Origin: Myceligenerans indicum | GTDB lineage: Bacteria > Actinomycetota > Actinomycetes > Actinomycetales > Cellulomonadaceae | Direction: 5' to 3' | Length of the DNA: 64,000 bases | NCBI RefSeq assembly: GCF_016742955.1 | Contig: NZ_JABBYC010000015.1 | Span: forward strand, 23,712 to 87,711 | Shown here: piece by piece, positions 24,192-33,016 of the stretch | How the letters are laid out: each line of letters begins with the position of its first letter | How positions within the stretch are numbered: position 1 is the stretch's first letter | Notes under the pieces: model-generated | What the model was told of the DNA's origin: nothing | Databases searched by the model: none | What the model saw: the letters and a program-made list of their open reading frames with translations, nothing else | Translations under genes and position numbers: made by a program

Positions 24192-24677
24192 ATGAACACC
24201 CAACGGGCCGACGACGATCCCGAGCGCACGCCTGACCTGGTGACGCCCGGTCAGCGCCTCGGTGAGCTCTTCCGGTCGCGTCTCAACGAGCTCTTCGCCG
24301 CGGCCGAGCGGCGGGGTGAGCGTCTCACCAACCGCGAGGTGGTGCGCTGGATGAGCGATCACGGATATCCGATCAAGGACGCGTACTTCAGTCAGCTCCG
24401 GTCCGGTCGCGCGACGTCCCCGTCGCTGAAGGTCATCGAAGGGATCAGCGCCTACTTCGGCGTCGAGTCGTCCACCTTCCTCGACGTCGACCGGAGGAGG
24501 GCCGAACTCGATGATCTGCTCGAGGAGCACGGCGTGCGGTCCGTCGCGACGCGGGCCGTCGGCCTGTCGGACGAGAACATCGATGCCATCGCACGCCTCC
24601 TGGACAGGTTCCGCGAGGTGGAGAACCTCCCGCCGATCCGCCCGGAGGGTGCGGGGGACGGGTCACGAGGCAAGTAG
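24192..24677 (+). CDS. EspR-like helix-turn-helix regulator
   Basis: A 161-residue DNA-binding protein. Residues about 17-90 form an XRE-type HTH; the recognition segment DAYFSQLRSGRATSPSLKVI is close to the mycobacterial EspR pattern (YLSQLRSG.R..PS). The following segment, GISAYFGVESSTFLD, and the C-terminal helices RSVATRAVGLSDENIDAIAR match EspR's dimerisation region. EspR proteins are nucleoid-associated regulators. It is placed tail-to-tail with the DUF6545-like/protease pair, and the coding ends overlap by 15 bp, which suggests a linked function. Confidence 0.85.
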   Translation: MNTQRADDDPERTPDLVTPGQRLGELFRSRLNELFAAAERRGERLTNREVVRWMSDHGYPIKDAYFSQLRSGRATSPSLKVIEGISAYFGVESSTFLDVDRRRAELDDLLEEHGVRSVATRAVGLSDENIDAIARLLDRFREVENLPPIRPEGAGDGSRGK

Positions 24678-26351
24678 ACGGGCCGCGGCGAGACCTGCGG
24701 AGAATCCCACCACCAGAGCCGCGACGACCTCGATCGGCGTGTGTTCCCGGACGGCGAGGCGAGCGGCACCCACCAGCATTCCGAGTGCCACGAGTGCTGC
24801 TGCGAGGGGCCACGCCTCCGTCGCCGCGATCCCGGCCGTCACGGAGAACACCCCGACATGGATGCTGGCGCGCACCACCGGCGTCACCAGTGCGAGCGCC
24901 AGTACTCCGGTGAGGCACGCCGCGAGCAGGCGAAGCATCAGGGGCGGGGCGTCGACGATGGTCATGACGAACAGCGCGCCGGCCTCGATGACGAGCAACC
25001 CCGCGAGCGCGACAACTCGTTGTGCTCGCGGGCGGACATGCCGGGACTCCCAGATGCCGAGCCGGGCGAGGGCATGGATGAAGACATAGGGCAGCCCAGC
25101 TGCCAGCAGGACGAGCAACGGCACCTGCCACCAGGCCTCCGGGAGGCGGGCAGAGAGAAGGCCGATCGTCAGCACGACGCCGGCCACGGTGTAGCCGGGG
25201 GCGAACACCTCGGTCACCGCCCTGGCCCACCGTGGTTCGGCGCGGGAGCCGTCCGGCGAGCCATCGGTGCTGTGGTGTACCACCGCGGAGCCGTCGGAGA
25301 TGGCTCGAAGAGCGCGTCCGAGCCGCCGCAGGGCGAAGTCGTCCGCCAAGGTTCTGGCCCAGTCGGCGGGTTGTGAGCTTCGGGCCTCGCCGTTCTCCAG
25401 CCGCTCCCGAGACATCCGCAGGTCGTGTGCGATGAGAACCTCAGGTGCGCAGGTGGGTATCCGTGCCCGGACCTCGGCCCGGTCCGCGGGCGTGGAGTAG
25501 TGGGCAAGAACCCCGATTCCATCGAGAACCTGGATCGTCCGGTGATAGCTGTTCACCGCTCCGTCGCGCATCGGGGGCGGAACGGTCGCGGAGACGGCAG
25601 TGGTGACGTACTGGTGCAGGTAAGCCAGGTCAGGGCGATGCCGGTGAGCAACGATCGCCGCCGAGGCCAGATGGCCGATGATGCCGACGGTCACGAGCAC
25701 GCTCGACGCGATGATCAGGTAGCGCGTCTGAATGCCGGGCACCAGCTGGGGCTGGTCAGTGCCGAGGAGTTGGTGCAGGAGCGACAGGAAGCTGACAGCG
25801 GCCCAGGCGACAGCCGTACCCGCGCCCGCCGCGGCGAGGTCCATGCCCCATCGAAGGCGCCAGGTCCGCCGAGAGCGGGACCGCAGCGCTGAGTAGGCGA
25901 AGAGGCTGGTGGCGCAGACGAACGACCCGTAGAACACTGCCCAGTAGACCACCATGAGTGGCTTCCCCTGTGTCTGGGCGTCGAGATCCGCCGCGACCCA
26001 CGGTCCGCTGAGCAGGAAGGTCGTCACCATCAGCAGAGCGGTGCCGGTGGACGCCCCTGAGAGGTGGCGGATCCGTGGGGTCTTTCCGGCCAGTGTCTGC
26101 GCGACCCAGGCCTGGACGAGTATGCATCCCACCACGAGCATCACGTGCTTGGCGACCTCGTCGACCGGGGACCCGGTTACCGTGCGCAGGGCGCCGACCA
26201 CGACGGGTGCGCGGAGGGTGGACGCCACCGTGACGCAGGCCAACCCCAGTGGCAGAGGTGCATCCGACCAGGTGCGAGCGCGCGCCGCGGTCCACGTCGT
26301 CGCGCCGAGGAACAGGGCAACGGCGACCCAGGCCATCAGGTCCGTGCTCAT
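24663..26351 (-). CDS. DUF6545-like (MAB_1171c-type) membrane protein with PAP2-like C-terminus
   Basis: A 562-residue integral membrane protein. The N-terminal half (1-235) has seven hydrophobic helices in the MAB_1171c arrangement. A cytosolic part (236-385) carries the family hallmark NSYHRTIQVLDGIGVLAHY, then basic helices (DDFALRRLGRALRAI). The C-terminal 180 residues have about five helices and features of a degenerate PAP2 phosphatase: S496-I-H498, and ARLAVREHTPIEVVAALVVG, which parallels the SR.....H..xD motif (R531, H537, E541). Whether it is catalytically active is uncertain because the first PAP2 motif is weak. Its ATG overlaps the stop of the ImmA/IrrE-like gene (ATGA), so they are translationally coupled. 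Confidence 0.78.
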   Translation of the reverse strand: MSTDLMAWVAVALFLGATTWTAARARTWSDAPLPLGLACVTVASTLRAPVVVGALRTVTGSPVDEVAKHVMLVVGCILVQAWVAQTLAGKTPRIRHLSGASTGTALLMVTTFLLSGPWVAADLDAQTQGKPLMVVYWAVFYGSFVCATSLFAYSALRSRSRRTWRLRWGMDLAAAGAGTAVAWAAVSFLSLLHQLLGTDQPQLVPGIQTRYLIIASSVLVTVGIIGHLASAAIVAHRHRPDLAYLHQYVTTAVSATVPPPMRDGAVNSYHRTIQVLDGIGVLAHYSTPADRAEVRARIPTCAPEVLIAHDLRMSRERLENGEARSSQPADWARTLADDFALRRLGRALRAISDGSAVVHHSTDGSPDGSRAEPRWARAVTEVFAPGYTVAGVVLTIGLLSARLPEAWWQVPLLVLLAAGLPYVFIHALARLGIWESRHVRPRAQRVVALAGLLVIEAGALFVMTIVDAPPLMLRLLAACLTGVLALALVTPVVRASIHVGVFSVTAGIAATEAWPLAAALVALGMLVGAARLAVREHTPIEVVAALVVGFSAGLAAARLLAS

Positions 26352-26749
26352 CGATACGTTTCCAGGGCGATGAGCCGGTCACCGGCCCCGCCGACCCGGG
26401 CCAGGGCCATCATCAGGTGGCTGGCCAGCAACTCGACGCGCTGCTCCGTCGGGTCGTCGTAGCCTTCACGGCGCCCCTCGTGGCGCTCCTGAGCCGGATC
26501 GTCGAGGGCCTCCACGATGTGCATGAGTTCGTGCGCGAGGATGTGCTGTCGATGAAGTCTGGTCATGGCATGGACGGAGCTGACGACGATGCGGTCGCGG
26601 TTCCCGTAGCCGAGCCACATCCCGGAGAGGCCTGGGCCGAGGTCTCCGTCGACGACGCTCAGAGGCCGTCCGCGCAGCTCCTGGACGCGCGCGCAGGCCT
26701 CGTCGAGGCTCCCGACCTGATCGAGGCCGTACTTCCGGATGATCTCCAT
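26348..26749 (-). CDS. ImmA/IrrE-family metallopeptidase-like protein
   Basis: A 133-residue protein. HILAHELMHIVE gives the zinc metalloprotease motif HExxH (H73-E74-L-M-H77), and a downstream Glu (E102 or E106 in TEQRVELLASHLMMAL) is a candidate third ligand. ImmA/IrrE proteins typically cleave XRE-type repressors. Here an EspR-like regulator sits just downstream on the opposite strand and could be the target; that is inference. It is the first gene of a two-gene operon with the DUF6545-like membrane protein. It is short for the family (usually 150-200), but the core is present. Confidence 0.8.
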   Translation of the reverse strand: MEIIRKYGLDQVGSLDEACARVQELRGRPLSVVDGDLGPGLSGMWLGYGNRDRIVVSSVHAMTRLHRQHILAHELMHIVEALDDPAQERHEGRREGYDDPTEQRVELLASHLMMALARVGGAGDRLIALETYR

Positions 26750-26925
26750 GATTCCTCTCGGTTGGCGCGTCGAGCCTAGGTCATCAACGGTCGAAATGTG
26801 CTTATTTCTCTGGAGTGTGACGGGCCGGCGTGGTGCGGCCCTCGTCTGCGCTCCCAGCCCGCACCTGCAGCGGTGGCCAGGCGGCCGACACGCGCTCGCC
26901 CGGTGCTGCCACCGCTCCTTGCGGA
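26750..26925. other. Divergent promoter region of ImmA-like and copper genes
   Basis: A 176-base non-coding stretch between the start of the ImmA/IrrE-like gene and the first CsoR-type operator. It has TGTGCTTATTTC (about 26797-26808) in an otherwise GC-rich stretch, a candidate promoter element. Nothing else was recognised. Confidence 0.4.
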
Positions 26926-26942
26926 ATACCTCATAGGGGTAT
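26926..26942. promoter_or_regulatory. CsoR-type copper operator, copy 1
   Basis: ATACCTCATAGGGGTAT is a near-palindrome close to the CsoR consensus (ATACCCCCTAGGGGTAT). It lies about 50 bases upstream of copZ. CsoR represses copper-export genes until Cu(I) binds. No csoR gene is visible in this window. Confidence 0.75.
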
Positions 26943-26961
26943 AACGTTCACGGCGAACGGT

Positions 26962-26977
26962 TACCCCCTGGGGGTAT
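26962..26977. promoter_or_regulatory. CsoR-type copper operator, copy 2
   Basis: TACCCCCTGGGGGTAT is an almost perfect palindrome that matches the CsoR box and starts 36 bases after copy 1. The second box overlaps the likely transcription start or early leader of copZ, a position suited to repression. Together with copy 1 it suggests two tetramers or two overlapping promoters. Confidence 0.8.
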
Positions 26978-26994
26978 TAACGAGAGGATGTGCC

Positions 26995-27204
26995 ATGAAC
27001 ACGAGCGAGTTCCAGGTCACCGGCATGACGTGCGGTCACTGCGAGATGTCCGTGCGTGAGGAGGTCGGCGAGGTGCCGGGCGTCTCGGCGATCGAGGTCA
27101 GCGCCGAGACCGGGAAGCTCGTCGTCACCGGTTCGGACGCGGTGGACGAGGCCAAGGTCCTGGCAGCGGTGGACGAGGCGGGCTACTCGGCGGTGCGCAT
27201 CTGA
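26995..27204 (+). CDS. copZ: Copper chaperone CopZ (HMA-domain)
   Basis: A 69-residue single heavy-metal-associated domain. [19 protein letters not shown] supplies the MTCGHC metal site, and the C-terminal [10 protein letters not shown] closes the ferredoxin-like fold. It passes Cu(I) to the exporter encoded next, 46 bases downstream. A GAGAGG site precedes the ATG at 26995. Two CsoR-type operators lie immediately upstream. Confidence 0.95.
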   Translation: MNTSEFQVTGMTCGHCEMSVREEVGEVPGVSAIEVSAETGKLVVTGSDAVDEAKVLAAVDEAGYSAVRI

Positions 27205-27250
27205 TGGACGCACGCCGGCACACCGGGACAGCGACGGGAAGGAGACTCGG

Positions 27251-29518
27251 ATGAGCACGTCCGCGCCCTCGGCGCCGCAGCAGGGCATCGAGCTGAACAT
27301 CGGCGGAATGACCTGCGCGTCCTGCGCGATGCGTATCGAGAGGAAGCTGAACAAGCTCGACGGTGTGTCGGCGACGGTCAACTACGCCACGGAAAAGGCC
27401 TCGGTGACCGTGCCCGCGGGATACGACCCGTCACTGCTGATCAGTGAGGTCGAGAAGACGGGATACACCGCCGACCTGCCCCGGCCGCCGCGGCACGAGG
27501 AGGACACGGCGGGCTCCGGCGGCGACGAGGACGACGCCGAGCTCCGCTCGCTTCGTGGCCGACTCATCGGGGCGATCGCGCTCACGGTTCCGGTCATCGC
27601 GATGGCGATGATCCCGCCGCTGCAGTTCACCTACTGGCAGTGGGCCTCGCTGACATTGGCCGCACCGGTCGTCGTGTGGGCGGCGTGGCCGTTCCACAGG
27701 GCGGCGTGGACGAACCTCAGGCACGGCGCGGCCACGATGGACACGCTCATCTCGATGGGTACGGCCGCGGCCTTCCTCTGGTCGCTGTACGCGCTGTTCC
27801 TCGGCACCGCCGGCACGCCCGGCATGACCCACTCGTTCGCGTTCACGATCGAGCCCTCGGACGGCGCGTCCAACATCTACCTCGAGGTCGGCGCCGGCGT
27901 GACGATGTTCATCCTGGCCGGGCGCTACTTCGAGAAGCGGTCCAAGCGCCGGGCGGGGGCGGCACTGCGTGCCCTGCTCGAACTCGGCGCGAAGGACGTG
28001 TCGGTACTCCGAGACGGGACGGAGACCCTGGTCCCGGTCGAGAAGCTGCAGGTCGGCGACGAGTTCATCGTCCGCCCCGGGGAGAAGATCGCGACCGACG
28101 GCGTCGTCGTCTCCGGGACGTCAGCCGTGGACGCCTCGATGCTGACGGGCGAGTCCGTACCGGTCGAGGTCACCACCGGCGCCCCCGTCACCGGCGCGAC
28201 CGTGAACGCCGGTGGCCGGCTCGTGGTCCGCGCCACGCGGATCGGGTCCGACACGCAGCTTGCGCAGATGGCGCGCCTCGTCGAGGACGCCCAGACCGGC
28301 AAGGCCGCGGTACAGCGGCTGGCGGACCGGATCTCCGGCATCTTCGTGCCGGTCGTCATCCTCATCGCGCTCCTCGCACTCGGCGGCTGGCTGGTCTCCG
28401 GGTCCTCGCTGACCGCGGCCTTCACCGCCGCGGTCGCGGTCCTGGTCATCGCATGCCCCTGCGCGCTCGGGCTGGCGACTCCCACCGCGCTGCTGGTCGG
28501 GACCGGCCGGGGGGCGCAGCTCGGCATCCTGATCAAGGGGCCCGAGGTCCTGGAGTCCACGCGCAGGATCGACACGGTGGTGCTGGACAAGACCGGTACG
28601 GTCACGGCCGGACGCATGACGCTCACCGACGTGGTCACCGAGCCCGGGGTCGAGCGGGCGCGGCTTCTGCGCCTGGCCGGCGCGCTGGAGAACGCCTCCG
28701 AGCACCCCATCGCGCAGGCGATCGCCAGGGGTGCGGCCGAGGAGGTGGGCAGCCTGCCGGTTCCCGAGGACTTCGCCAGCACCGACGGGCAGGGGGTCCA
28801 GGGCGTGGTGGACGGACATGGCGTGGTCGTCGGCCGGGAGTCGCTGCTCGCGGACTGGTCCCAGCACCTCGGCGACGACCTCGTCCTGGCCAAGCAGGCC
28901 GCGGAGGCCGAGGGCAGGACGGTCGTCGCCGTCGGATGGGACGGCAGGGCACGCGGCATCCTCGTCGTGGCCGACGTCGTCAGGCCGACAAGCGCCCAGG
29001 CGGTGGCCGAGCTCAAGGCACTGGGACTGACCCCGGTCCTGCTGACCGGTGACAACGACGCCGTGGCACGGCAGGTCGCCGACGAGGTCGGCATCGCCGA
29101 GGTCATCTCCGAGGTCATGCCGCAGGACAAGTCCGACGTCGTCGCCCGGCTCCAGCGGCAGGGCAAGGTCGTCGCGATGGTGGGGGACGGTGTCAACGAC
29201 GCCCCCGCCCTGGCTCAGGCCGACCTCGGCCTGGCGATGGGCACCGGGACGGACGTCGCCATCGAGGCCTCCGACATCACCCTGGTCCGTGGCGACCTGC
29301 GCAGCGCCGTCGACGCGATCCGGCTCTCGCGCAGGACGCTGCGCACCATCAGGTCCAACCTGTTCTGGGCCTTCGCCTACAACACGGCGGCGATCCCGGT
29401 CGCGGCGCTCGGGATGCTCAACCCCATGCTGGCCGGAGCCGCCATGGCGCTGTCGAGCGCCTTCGTCGTGGGCAACAGCCTGCGGCTACGGGGTTTCAGA
29501 AGTGTGATCAGGCAGTGA
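27251..29518 (+). CDS. copA: Cu+-exporting P1B-1-type ATPase
   Basis: A 755-residue copper pump. One N-terminal HMA domain (GMTCASC, about 18-23) is followed by eight membrane helices. The transport motif is CPCALG in [19 protein letters not shown]; the phosphorylation motif is DKTGT; the actuator motif is TGES; the nucleotide domain has SEHPIAQAI; the hinge is [10 protein letters not shown]. Membrane helices 7 and 8 carry the expected YN and MxxxS residues of P1B-1 pumps ([34 protein letters not shown]). The ATG at 27251 follows GGAGAC. It is in one transcription unit with copZ. Confidence 0.95.
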   Translation: MSTSAPSAPQQGIELNIGGMTCASCAMRIERKLNKLDGVSATVNYATEKASVTVPAGYDPSLLISEVEKTGYTADLPRPPRHEEDTAGSGGDEDDAELRSLRGRLIGAIALTVPVIAMAMIPPLQFTYWQWASLTLAAPVVVWAAWPFHRAAWTNLRHGAATMDTLISMGTAAAFLWSLYALFLGTAGTPGMTHSFAFTIEPSDGASNIYLEVGAGVTMFILAGRYFEKRSKRRAGAALRALLELGAKDVSVLRDGTETLVPVEKLQVGDEFIVRPGEKIATDGVVVSGTSAVDASMLTGESVPVEVTTGAPVTGATVNAGGRLVVRATRIGSDTQLAQMARLVEDAQTGKAAVQRLADRISGIFVPVVILIALLALGGWLVSGSSLTAAFTAAVAVLVIACPCALGLATPTALLVGTGRGAQLGILIKGPEVLESTRRIDTVVLDKTGTVTAGRMTLTDVVTEPGVERARLLRLAGALENASEHPIAQAIARGAAEEVGSLPVPEDFASTDGQGVQGVVDGHGVVVGRESLLADWSQHLGDDLVLAKQAAEAEGRTVVAVGWDGRARGILVVADVVRPTSAQAVAELKALGLTPVLLTGDNDAVARQVADEVGIAEVISEVMPQDKSDVVARLQRQGKVVAMVGDGVNDAPALAQADLGLAMGTGTDVAIEASDITLVRGDLRSAVDAIRLSRRTLRTIRSNLFWAFAYNTAAIPVAALGMLNPMLAGAAMALSSAFVVGNSLRLRGFRSVIRQ

Positions 29519-29720
29519 GGCGGACCGGCCGCCCCCCGGCCGTCCGGACGTGAGGAAGGAAGCATCCCGGGCCTCGTCGTGAACGAGCCCTCGAAGTGGT
29601 CGCGCGGCCCCGTTGCGCGGCCCACAACTCACCCACACGCTGTAGGAGTCGGCACAACGTGAGCGATCGACCGGACATCGATCTCCCCAGCGCGCGACTC
29701 GCACCGCGAGAGGACAGGTC
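29519..29720. other. copA-copB intergenic region
   Basis: A 202-base gap between the two P-type ATPases. It contains CGTGAGCGATCG and a GAGAGGACAGG site before the copB ATG. No CsoR-type palindrome is visible here, so the second ATPase may be co-transcribed or use a different regulator. Confidence 0.4.
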
Positions 29721-32057
29721 ATGACCGACCACCACGCACAGCACCACCACTCCGGGCCGACGCACGAGTCCATGTCGGACGGTCCCCACTCCGCCGGCAC
29801 CGACCGGCATGCCGAGCACGCAGGCCACGTCGGCCATGACCAGCACGGCGGTCACGCAGAGCAGGGCCAGGACGCCATGGGCGGTCAGGAGCACCCGGCC
29901 CACTCCGGCCACGAGGGCCACGAGGGCCACGAGGGCCACGAAGCCCACTCCGGCCACGCGGGCCACGGTGGCCACGCGGGCCACGCGGGCCACGCGGGCC
30001 ACGGAGGCCATGCCGGTCACGGTGACCACGTCGGTCAGTTCCGGCGCCTGTTCTGGATCAACCTGCTCATCGCGGTCCCCGTCGTGGCCTTCTCGGGGAT
30101 GTTCGCCACGCTCATCGGGTACGAGATCCCCGACGTCCCCGGTGTGACCTGGGTATCTCCCCTGCTCGGCACGGTCATGTACCTCTGGGGCGGCCGTCCC
30201 TTCCTGACGGGCGCCGCCGCCGAGCTCAAGGGCCGCCAGCCGGGCATGATGCTGCTGATCAGTCTGGGTATCACCGTCGCGTTCCTGGCGTCGTGGGGGG
30301 CGCGGCTCGGTCTGCTCGACAGCACGCTCGAGTTCTGGTGGGAGCTCGCCCTGCTGATCGTCATCATGCTGCTGGGGCACTGGGTCGAGATGCGCTCCCT
30401 GGCACAGACCACCTCGGCGCTGGACTCCCTGGCCGCGCTGCTGCCGGACGAGGCGGAGAAGGTCGACGGCGACCAGACCGTGAGGATCGCGCCCTCCGAG
30501 CTGCGCCTCGACGACCTCGTCGTCGTCCGGCCCGGTGGCAGCGTGCCCGCCGACGGCGAGGTCGTCGAGGGCCGTGCCGACATGGACGAGTCGATGGTCA
30601 CCGGTGAGTCGCGTCCGGTCTCGCGCGACGTCGGAGACCACGTGACGGCCGGTACCGTCGCCACGGACTCCGGCCTGCGGGTGCGAATCACCGCCATCGG
30701 CGACGACACCACGCTTGCCGGCATCCAGCGCCTCGTCAGCGAGGCGCAGGAGTCTTCCTCACGCGCGCAGCGGATCGCGGACAGGGCCGCGTCCTGGCTC
30801 TTCTGGTTCGCGCTCGGTGCCGCGGCGATCACGGCCGTGGTCTGGATGTCGATCGGCCTGCCGGACGACGCCGTGGTGCGCACCGTCACCGTGCTGGTCA
30901 TCGCCTGCCCGCACGCCCTCGGGTTGGCCATCCCCCTGGTCGTGTCGATCGCGACCGAGCGGGCGGCTCGCGGCGGCGTCCTGGTCAAGGACCGCCTCGC
31001 CCTGGAGAGCATGCGCACTGTGGACGCCGTGCTGTTCGACAAGACGGGCACGCTGACCAGGGGTGAGCCGACGGTGACCGGGGTAGAGGCGGTTGGTGAG
31101 CTCGACGAGGACGCCGTGCTGGCGATCGCCGCGGCCGCCGAGTCCGACAGCGAGCACCCCCTCGCCCGTGCGATCGTGCGGACGGCCGAGGAACGCGGGC
31201 TCGACGTCGCCCGCGCCTCGGGCTTCTCCTCGTCCCCGGCCGTCGGCGTGACGGCGACCGTCGACGGGCACGAGGTCCGTGTCGGCGGGCCGCGGCTCCT
31301 CGAGGAACTGGGGATCCAGGAGGTCGAGGCGGCCGCGCGGTGGCGGGACGAGGGAGCGATCATCCTGCACGCGGTGCGGGACGGTGCCGTCGTCGGTGGT
31401 CTCCGCCTGGCCGACGAGGTGCGACCGGAGTCCCAGGAGGCGGTCGACGCCCTGCACGCCCTCGGCGTCGAGGTCGTCATGATCACCGGGGACGCCGAGG
31501 CCGTGGCTCAGGCCGTGGCCCGGGAGATCGGCGTCGACCGGGTGTTCGCCCAGGTGCGGCCCGAGGACAAGTCGGCCAGGGTCGCCCAGCTCCAGAAGGA
31601 GGGCAGGAAGGTCGCGATGGTCGGCGACGGCGTCAACGACGCTCCCGCGCTCGCGCAGGCCGACGTCGGTATCGCGATCGGTGCCGGGACGGACGTGGCC
31701 ATCGCCTCGGCCGGCGTCATCCTCGCCAGCTCCGACCCCCGCTCCGTGCTGTCGGTGATCGAGCTGTCCCGCGCGGGCTACCGGAAGATGAAGCAGAACC
31801 TGTGGTGGGCCGCCGGGTACAACCTGTTCTCCGTCCCGCTCGCGGCCGGTGTCCTGGCTCCTGTCGGCTTCGTCCTGCCGATGTCCGTCGGTGCGATCCT
31901 CATGTCCCTGTCCACCGTCGTGGTCGCGCTCAACGCGCAGCTGCTGCGACAGCTGGACCTGAGCCCGCAGGCCAGTACCCGCGCCGTGCTGCAGCGTGCG
32001 GGAGATCCTCAGCGAACGCCGCAGACCCAGGTCGCACACGCCACGGCCTCGCACTGA
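29721..32057 (+). CDS. copB: CopB-type (P1B-3) copper-translocating ATPase with His-rich N-terminus
   Basis: A 778-residue P-type ATPase. The first 105 residues contain about 29 His in HAGH/HEGH/HGGH type repeats, with no HMA domain. The transport motif is CPHALG (IACPHALGLAIPLVV), which with the His-rich leader fits P1B-3 pumps; CopB-class pumps favour Cu(II)/Ag(I). Further motifs: [28 protein letters not shown], and the C-terminal NLWWAAGYNLFSVPLAAG (pore) and MSVGAILMSLST. It probably shares in copper or silver export with copA. Confidence 0.94.
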   Translation: MTDHHAQHHHSGPTHESMSDGPHSAGTDRHAEHAGHVGHDQHGGHAEQGQDAMGGQEHPAHSGHEGHEGHEGHEAHSGHAGHGGHAGHAGHAGHGGHAGHGDHVGQFRRLFWINLLIAVPVVAFSGMFATLIGYEIPDVPGVTWVSPLLGTVMYLWGGRPFLTGAAAELKGRQPGMMLLISLGITVAFLASWGARLGLLDSTLEFWWELALLIVIMLLGHWVEMRSLAQTTSALDSLAALLPDEAEKVDGDQTVRIAPSELRLDDLVVVRPGGSVPADGEVVEGRADMDESMVTGESRPVSRDVGDHVTAGTVATDSGLRVRITAIGDDTTLAGIQRLVSEAQESSSRAQRIADRAASWLFWFALGAAAITAVVWMSIGLPDDAVVRTVTVLVIACPHALGLAIPLVVSIATERAARGGVLVKDRLALESMRTVDAVLFDKTGTLTRGEPTVTGVEAVGELDEDAVLAIAAAAESDSEHPLARAIVRTAEERGLDVARASGFSSSPAVGVTATVDGHEVRVGGPRLLEELGIQEVEAAARWRDEGAIILHAVRDGAVVGGLRLADEVRPESQEAVDALHALGVEVVMITGDAEAVAQAVAREIGVDRVFAQVRPEDKSARVAQLQKEGRKVAMVGDGVNDAPALAQADVGIAIGAGTDVAIASAGVILASSDPRSVLSVIELSRAGYRKMKQNLWWAAGYNLFSVPLAAGVLAPVGFVLPMSVGAILMSLSTVVVALNAQLLRQLDLSPQASTRAVLQRAGDPQRTPQTQVAHATASH
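29907..30029 (+). repeat. Tandem 9-bp repeats within copB coding for His-Xaa-Gly
   Basis: Successive units GGCCACGAG, then GGCCACGCG or GGCCACGGT, encode GHE or GHA/GHG. The array runs for about 120 bases with few substitutions. Such low-complexity DNA can change copy number by slippage without shifting the frame, since units are multiples of 3. Confidence 0.85.
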
Positions 32058-32131
32058 GGAACCCACCACCAGGGTGAGGGTTCGGGGATGTCCCTGATGT
32101 GCTGTTCGCGTTCGGCGGCGCTAATAGTGAC

Positions 32132-32815
32132 ATGGACTCCCTCACACAGCCGGTGGACACCCGGCGCCGCCTGTGGATCCCCGCCGTCCTGACCCTGCTC
32201 GCGGTCGCCGTCGCGGCGGTGGCCGTCACGCCCTACCTGACCACCACCCTCGGCCGGCTCGCCGCCGAGGGTGGTGGCCTGGCCGACGCTTACGTCGACC
32301 AGGCACCCGCCGTACGGGCCGTCTTCTACGTACACATCGTCACCGGTGGCCTGGCGCTGGTGCTCAGTCCCGTCCAGCTCTGGCCCGCGATCCGACGACG
32401 CCTTCCCGCACTGCACCGGTGGGTGGGCCGCGTGACCCTGGCGGCCATCACCGTGGCAGGGGCCGCAGGTCTCGTCCTGGCGCCGTTCAACCAGGCCGGC
32501 ACGGTCGGGATCCTGGGGTTCGGCATCCTCGCCGTCCTGTGGCCGGGGGCGTCGTGGCTGGGCTGGGCCGCGGCGCGGAGACAGGATCTGGTGGGGCATC
32601 GCGAGTGGATGACCCGTGCCTTCGCCCTGACCTTCGCGGCGGTGACCCTCCGCCTGTGGACGGGCGTCCTGATGGCCGTCCAGGTCGCGGCGGCCGGCGG
32701 CGACCTCGACGCCGAGACGGCCTTCGCGCGCGGGTACCTCCTGGTGCCGTTCCTGTGCTGGGTCCCGAACCTGATCGTCGCCGAACTCGTCATCCGGCGC
32801 ACACGGCGGGCATAG
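32132..32815 (+). CDS. DUF2306-family membrane protein
   Basis: A 227-residue protein with about six hydrophobic helices. Positions typical of DUF2306 are visible: VFYVHIVTGGLALVLSPVQL (helix His), ALHRWVGRVTL, and VGHREWMTRAFALTFAAVTLRL. Its function is unknown in the family; conserved His residues suggest a metal or haem role, which is speculative. It follows copB after 75 bases and may belong to the copper island. The ATG at 32132 is used because the longer frame extends through TA-rich leader sequence. Confidence 0.8.
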   Translation: MDSLTQPVDTRRRLWIPAVLTLLAVAVAAVAVTPYLTTTLGRLAAEGGGLADAYVDQAPAVRAVFYVHIVTGGLALVLSPVQLWPAIRRRLPALHRWVGRVTLAAITVAGAAGLVLAPFNQAGTVGILGFGILAVLWPGASWLGWAAARRQDLVGHREWMTRAFALTFAAVTLRLWTGVLMAVQVAAAGGDLDAETAFARGYLLVPFLCWVPNLIVAELVIRRTRRA

Positions 32816-32832
32816 CCCGTTTCGCCGAGGGG

Positions 32833-32976
32833 CTACGCGAGCACCAAGGAGCCGAGGACGGCTGCCGTGCCGGAGAGTGCCAGCAGCGGAATCGCGGGAA
32901 CTGGCGACTCCTTGCGGCGGAGGTGCACGACGACGGCACCGACCATGGTGACGGCGAGGGCAAGGATGGAGAGACT
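32833..32976 (-). pseudogene. 3' remnant of a DoxX-type membrane gene
   Basis: A 47-codon open stretch ends in TAG at 32833 and is stopped in frame by TAA at 32977-32979. Translation gives SLSILALAVTMVGAVVVHLR then RKESPVPAIPLLLALSGTAA, which resembles the last two helices of DoxX-like proteins. The N-terminal three quarters are missing. The break lies directly next to the promoter/operator of the MarR gene, the usual divergent position of an intact doxX. This looks like a deletion remnant. Confidence 0.65.
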
Positions 32977-32978
32977 TT

Positions 32979-32994
32979 AGTTGCCTTGTCAAGT
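32979..32994. promoter_or_regulatory. Putative MarR operator
   Basis: AGTTGCCTTGTCAAGT is an imperfect palindrome (A-TTG-C...G-CAA-T arms) located 23 bases before the MarR-family start, the kind of site where MarR proteins self-repress. Part of the site abuts the doxX remnant. Confidence 0.55.
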
Positions 32995-33016
32995 GAGTCG
33001 TGCCTAGCATGGCGGC

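Noticed and set aside
29907..30029. CRISPR-like repeats
   Set aside because: Units are 9 bases, contiguous and coding for His-rich protein; there are no spacers.
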